A stretch of 46,234 nt of DNA from contig NZ_JAEH01000044.1 in the NCBI RefSeq assembly GCF_000518805.1, positions 1 to 46,234 on the forward strand. Reading direction: 5' to 3'. Position 1 is the stretch's first letter. Every line of letters begins with the position of its first letter. The DNA comes from Shewanella waksmanii ATCC BAA-643 (GTDB lineage Bacteria > Pseudomonadota > Gammaproteobacteria > Enterobacterales > Shewanellaceae). Positions 43,057 through 46,234 of this stretch are shown one piece after another. The notes below the pieces were generated by a model. It did not search any database. It was not told where the DNA came from and was given only the letters and a program-made list of their open reading frames with translations. The position numbers and the translations under genes are program-made.

Positions 43057-44730
43057 GTGGAACAACTTTGGATTAACCATTTACCAGAAGATGTGCCGGC
43101 TGAAATCGACGCTGAGCAATATAGCTCTTTAGTTGATTTATTTGAAAGCTCTGTGAGCAAATACGCTGACCAACCTGCGTTTGTCAATATGGGCGCTACG
43201 TTGACCTATCGTAAGCTTGAAGAGCGTAGCCGTGCGTTTGCTGCCTATTTGCAAAACGAGCTTAAACTGCAAAAGGGTGACCGTGTCGCCATTATGATGC
43301 CTAACTTGCTGCAGTATCCTATCGCGTTATTCGGTATTTTACGTGCCGGCATGGTGGTGGTGAATGTTAACCCGCTGTATACCCCTAGAGAGTTAAAACA
43401 TCAGCTTAACGATTCCGGTGCTAAAGCCATTGTAGTGGTGTCAAACTTTGCTCACACACTCGAAGAAGTGGTTGATCAAACGCCAGTAGAGAGCGTTATT
43501 CTCACCGGCTTGGGCGATTTGCTCAGTGCACCAAAACGCACATTGGTTAATTTTGTTGTTAAATACATCAAAAAGATGGTGCCTAAATATCACCTACCGC
43601 AAGCGATTTCTATGCGCCGAACGTTATCGAAAGGCCGCCGTATGCAGTATGTTAAGCCGGTACTGACTAATGATGACTTATCATTTTTGCAGTACACAGG
43701 TGGCACCACAGGCGTGTCGAAAGGGGCAATGCTTACCCACGGCAATATTGTCAGCAATCTGCTGCAAGCTGACGCTGCTTATTCTCCGCTATTGATTGAT
43801 GGTAAAGAGTTCGTGGTAACGGCTCTGCCGCTCTACCATATTTTTGCGTTAACCGTGAATTGCTTGTTGTTCTTGCACAAAGGGGCGAACAATCTACTGA
43901 TCACCAACCCAAGAGATATTCCTGCATTTGTATCGGAACTGCGCAAACATCCGTTCACTGCGCTAACTGGGGTGAATACGCTATTTAATGCACTGGTCAA
44001 TTCAGAAGAGTTTACCAATTTAGATTTTAGCGAACTGAAACTGTCAATTGGTGGTGGTATGGCTGTGCAACGGGCTGTGGCTGACAAGTGGCAGTCGATT
44101 ACCCAAACTCGCTTATTAGAAGGCTACGGTTTGACCGAAGCTTCACCGCTTGTGACATGTTGTCCATATAACCTTGATGGCTACAATGGCTCTATCGGTT
44201 TCCCTGTGGCTAATACTGATATGCAAGTGCGTGACGATGATGGCAAGGTGCTGGCACAAGGCGAAACAGGCGAGCTGTATGCAAAAGGCCCGCAAGTGAT
44301 GAAAGGCTATTGGCAACGACCTGAAGAAACAGGTAAAGTAATTGATAAAGACGGATATCTTGCTACTGGTGATATCGGTTATATGGACGAACAAGGCTTC
44401 TTTTTTATTGTCGATCGTAAAAAAGATATGATCTTGGTCAGTGGCTTTAATGTGTTCCCTAACGAAGTAGAAGAAGTGGTCGCACTGCATCCTAAGGTGG
44501 TTGAAGTGGCGGCAGTTGGGGTTCCCCATGAGGCGTCGGGCGAATTAGTTAAAGTATTTGTGGTCGCCGCTGATAGATCTTTGACCGAAGAGCAAGTGAT
44601 TAGCCATTGTCGCGATCATTTGACGGGATATAAAGTTCCGAAACTGGTAGAATTTAGGGACGAGTTGCCAAAAACCAACGTAGGTAAAATTCTACGTCGT
44701 GAATTACGTGATGAGGCTAAATCAGCGTAA
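43057..44730 (+). CDS. fadD: Long-chain fatty acid-CoA ligase
   Basis: It activates imported long-chain fatty acids to acyl-CoA at the inner membrane, the entry to beta-oxidation. The 557-aa product has the AMP-binding motif [16 protein letters not shown] (near residue 212), [20 protein letters not shown], the adenylate-binding [31 protein letters not shown], and the C-terminal lysine in [13 protein letters not shown]. The frame is open from 43036, but GTG at 43057, with AGGAG 6 nt upstream, starts [18 protein letters not shown], aligned with E. coli MKKVWLNRYPADVP. A terminator follows at 44765; rnd is next, as in E. coli. Confidence 0.97.
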   Translation: MEQLWINHLPEDVPAEIDAEQYSSLVDLFESSVSKYADQPAFVNMGATLTYRKLEERSRAFAAYLQNELKLQKGDRVAIMMPNLLQYPIALFGILRAGMVVVNVNPLYTPRELKHQLNDSGAKAIVVVSNFAHTLEEVVDQTPVESVILTGLGDLLSAPKRTLVNFVVKYIKKMVPKYHLPQAISMRRTLSKGRRMQYVKPVLTNDDLSFLQYTGGTTGVSKGAMLTHGNIVSNLLQADAAYSPLLIDGKEFVVTALPLYHIFALTVNCLLFLHKGANNLLITNPRDIPAFVSELRKHPFTALTGVNTLFNALVNSEEFTNLDFSELKLSIGGGMAVQRAVADKWQSITQTRLLEGYGLTEASPLVTCCPYNLDGYNGSIGFPVANTDMQVRDDDGKVLAQGETGELYAKGPQVMKGYWQRPEETGKVIDKDGYLATGDIGYMDEQGFFFIVDRKKDMILVSGFNVFPNEVEEVVALHPKVVEVAAVGVPHEASGELVKVFVVAADRSLTEEQVISHCRDHLTGYKVPKLVEFRDELPKTNVGKILRRELRDEAKSA

Positions 44731-44764
44731 ATCATACAGGTTGATTGATTTTACCTAAATCGAT

Positions 44765-44794
44765 AAAAGCCGGCTTGCTAAGCTGGCTTTTTTT
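44765..44794 (+). terminator. Rho-independent terminator of fadD
   Basis: AAAAGCCGGCTT and AGCTGGCTTTTTTT form a stem with one G-U pair and a short loop, followed by seven T. It lies 34 nt after the fadD stop and before the chosen rnd start. Confidence 0.88.
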
Positions 44795-44822
44795 ATGGCG
44801 TTTGGGATTAAGGGAGAAGAGT

Positions 44823-45935
44823 TTGTTAACGTTTGACTATATCGAAGATGATGCCAGCTTAGCCAAGTTGGTTGAGCAATATCAAAGCGCCAAGTTGTTA
44901 GTGTTAGACACGGAGTTTGTGCGTACCCGCACTTACTATGCACGCCTTGGATTAATCCAAGTATATGATGGTCAAACATTGGCATTGATTGATCCGGTTG
45001 CCGTTACTGACTTAAATGATTTTTGGGCACTATTAGCGGATAAAAACAGACTTACGGTTTTGCATTCATGCAGTGAAGACCTAGAGGTGATTGCCCGTTA
45101 TGGACAATGCCAACCCGCGCAGCTTTTTGATAGCCAGATAGCGGCATCACTATGTGGTATGGGCCATGGTTTAGGTTACGCTAAACTGGTGGAGCAGTGT
45201 TTACAAGTGACTCTTGATAAAGGCGAATCACGCACTGACTGGATCAAACGTCCTCTAACCCAAGCGCAGCTTAACTATGCCGCAAACGATGTTTATTATT
45301 TATACAACTTGCTGCCGCAATTGCAGCAAAAGCTCGCGCAAATGAATAGGACTGAGTGGCTGCTTGAGGAAAGTGAGCGCATGACACAAGGGCGTTTAAG
45401 TTTGCCTGATCCTGAAAGCGCTTACCTAAAAGTGAAGAATGCTTTTCAGTTAAGCCCGCGGCAATTAGCCTATTTAAAAGTTTTGGCCAGCTGGCGTTTA
45501 GAGCGAGCTTTAGAAAAAGATTTAGCCTTGGGATTTGTGTTAAAAGATCATGCGATGATTGGTTTGGCAAAAAAGCAGCCAAAGCAAGCGAGCGACATTT
45601 ATAAAATGGTGGAACTGACAGAGCAAGAAAAGCGCATCAATGCCAAGGCAATTATTGCGGTCATGGCCAAAGCAGATTTGGATAATCCTCCTAAACCGAT
45701 TGATGTTATTGCACTAAAGCCTGGTTATAAGTCCGCATTTAAAGCGTTAAAGAATTGCCTGGTTGCCTTGGCTGAGCAACATGAAGTTGCCATTGAACTG
45801 CTGGGCTCAAAACGTCATATTCACGAGTATTTACAGTGGCGTTGGCAAGGGCAGGTAGCGCAAAACATGCCATTACTACTCACGGGCTGGCGTGCGGCAA
45901 TCGTCGCGGATGCGTTAGCAGGTATCGAGGTATAA
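44823..45935 (+). CDS. rnd: Ribonuclease D
   Basis: This DEDD-family 3'-5' exoribonuclease trims tRNA precursors and other stable RNAs. The 370-aa product (E. coli 375 aa) has LVLDTEFVRTRTYYARLGLIQVYDG with the first D and E, LHSCSEDLEVIARYG with the second D, and LNYAANDVYYLYNL with the YxxxD motif, then one or two HRDC domains (about residues 190-370). The frame is open from 44745, but that part contains the fadD terminator. The TTG at 44823, with GGGAG upstream, gives MLTFDYIEDD and the right length. Confidence 0.94.
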   Translation: MLTFDYIEDDASLAKLVEQYQSAKLLVLDTEFVRTRTYYARLGLIQVYDGQTLALIDPVAVTDLNDFWALLADKNRLTVLHSCSEDLEVIARYGQCQPAQLFDSQIAASLCGMGHGLGYAKLVEQCLQVTLDKGESRTDWIKRPLTQAQLNYAANDVYYLYNLLPQLQQKLAQMNRTEWLLEESERMTQGRLSLPDPESAYLKVKNAFQLSPRQLAYLKVLASWRLERALEKDLALGFVLKDHAMIGLAKKQPKQASDIYKMVELTEQEKRINAKAIIAVMAKADLDNPPKPIDVIALKPGYKSAFKALKNCLVALAEQHEVAIELLGSKRHIHEYLQWRWQGQVAQNMPLLLTGWRAAIVADALAGIEV

Positions 45936-45955
45936 TACCTAACCGGATGGACAAC

Positions 45956-45988
45956 AAAAAAGCCAATGACATGTCATTGGCTTTTTTT
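45956..45988 (+). terminator. Rho-independent terminator of rnd
   Basis: A perfect palindrome AGCCAATGACATGTCATTGGCT is flanked by A5 and T7. It lies 20 nt after the rnd stop and 8 nt before the IS end. Confidence 0.92.
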
Positions 45989-45996
45989 ATGATGAA

Positions 45997-46234
45997 TGTC
46001 CCGTCCTGAGATAAGTTGACACTTTGGAGACTTATCTATGAAACCTTCAAGCACAATCAGCATTAAACGTACACAACGTGATTACACATTAGGCTTTAAA
46101 TTAGCCATTGTCAGTCAAGTAGAAAAAGGCGAGCTAACCTATAAGCAAGCTCAACAGCACTACGGTATTCAAGGTCGAAGTACGGTCCTTACATGGTTAA
46201 GAAAGCATGGTAGATTAGACTGGACGCAACCCAT
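45997..46234 (+). mobile_element. IS3-family insertion sequence, 5' end (right copy, truncated by window edge)
   Basis: It begins TGTCCCGTCCTGAGATAAGT at 45997, 8 nt after the rnd terminator, and runs off the window. It is identical in inverse orientation to 1-238. The adjacent 3 bases (GAA) cannot be tested as a target duplication because the other end of this copy is not present. Confidence 0.85.
46038..46234 (+). CDS. IS3-family transposase OrfA, N-terminal part (partial)
   Basis: ATG at 46038 preceded by TGGAG (46024-46028). The 65 visible residues are identical to the left copy: a basic N terminus, then the helix-turn-helix region around GELTYKQAQQHYGIQGRSTV. The frame is open to the window end. 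The catalytic OrfB part would lie beyond it. Confidence 0.85.
   Translation, partial: MKPSSTISIKRTQRDYTLGFKLAIVSQVEKGELTYKQAQQHYGIQGRSTVLTWLRKHGRLDWTQP

Noticed and set aside
44745..44822. Upstream extension of the rnd reading frame
   Set aside because: It contains the fadD terminator and would add 26 residues not present in RNase D; the TTG at 44823 fits the family length.
239..45996. Composite transposon bounded by two IS copies
   Set aside because: The enclosed 45.8 kb is core genome (metG, his operon, fadD, rnd) in normal neighbourhoods; inverted IS copies here are better explained as independent insertions or an assembly break.
1..46234. CRISPR arrays, tRNA or rRNA genes, prophage or integron
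   Set aside because: Looked for regular short repeats, tRNA-like acceptor/T-loop patterns, integrase or phage genes; none was seen.

Overview
The window is a stretch of gammaproteobacterial chromosome, most likely from Shewanella or a close relative in the Alteromonadales. The evidence is gene order and content: metG / apbC-udk-pabC-mltG-tmk-holB-pilZ-tatD; a complete histidine operon with a His-rich leader peptide; yoaA ... tsaB ... fadD-rnd, which matches the E. coli order with extra genes inserted; a type IV pilus PilZ; and an exported ATP-dependent DNA ligase. I see no rRNA, tRNA, CRISPR array or prophage. Most of it is core genome.

Layout. 1-238 and 45997-46234 are identical, inverted 238-bp ends of an IS3-family element, cut at the same base, so the window is probably a contig bounded by a repeat. 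308-8860: metG (minus), then a plus-strand housekeeping run (Fe-S carrier, uridine kinase, folate, murein lytic transglycosylase, dTMP kinase, DNA polymerase III delta prime, PilZ, TatD nuclease). About 8940-9040 on the minus strand: a candidate structured small RNA with its own terminator. 9144-17307: rsmF, a nucleoside-recognition membrane protein, an outer-membrane beta-barrel, dgkA, an exported ATP-dependent DNA ligase, a small exported protein of unknown function and an S9 peptidase. 17553-24922 (minus): a five-gene accessory unit of membrane-fusion protein, ABC ATPase, duplicated FtsX/MacB-type permease, NtrC-type response regulator and histidine kinase.

Upstream of that exporter unit, on the same strand, is a sigma-54 type -24/-12 element with exact GG/GC spacing. 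About 100-130 bp further upstream are two copies of a 17-bp repeat, each carrying a TCCCA-N4-TGGGA-like dyad, 33 bp apart. The simplest reading is a sensor-exporter operon driven by its own sigma-54 activator. This is the most interesting unit here; its substrate and signal are unknown.

25358-27329: a low-molecular-weight tyrosine phosphatase, a HAD phosphatase and an RbgA-type ribosome GTPase. 27461-34827 (minus): hisL-hisGDCBHAFI with a classical attenuator. 35111-45935: yoaA, a 360-bp MITE-like element, ndh, tsaB, a small unknown protein overlapping an M50-type membrane protease, an exported methyltransferase-like protein, an alpha/beta hydrolase, fadD and rnd.

Several start codons were reassigned from ribosome-binding sites and homologue N termini (udk, holB, the nucleoside-recognition protein, the outer-membrane protein, the S9 peptidase, the histidine kinase, the HAD protein, hisI, hisB, fadD, rnd). 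Family assignments come from recalled motifs and homologous sequences; no database search was run.
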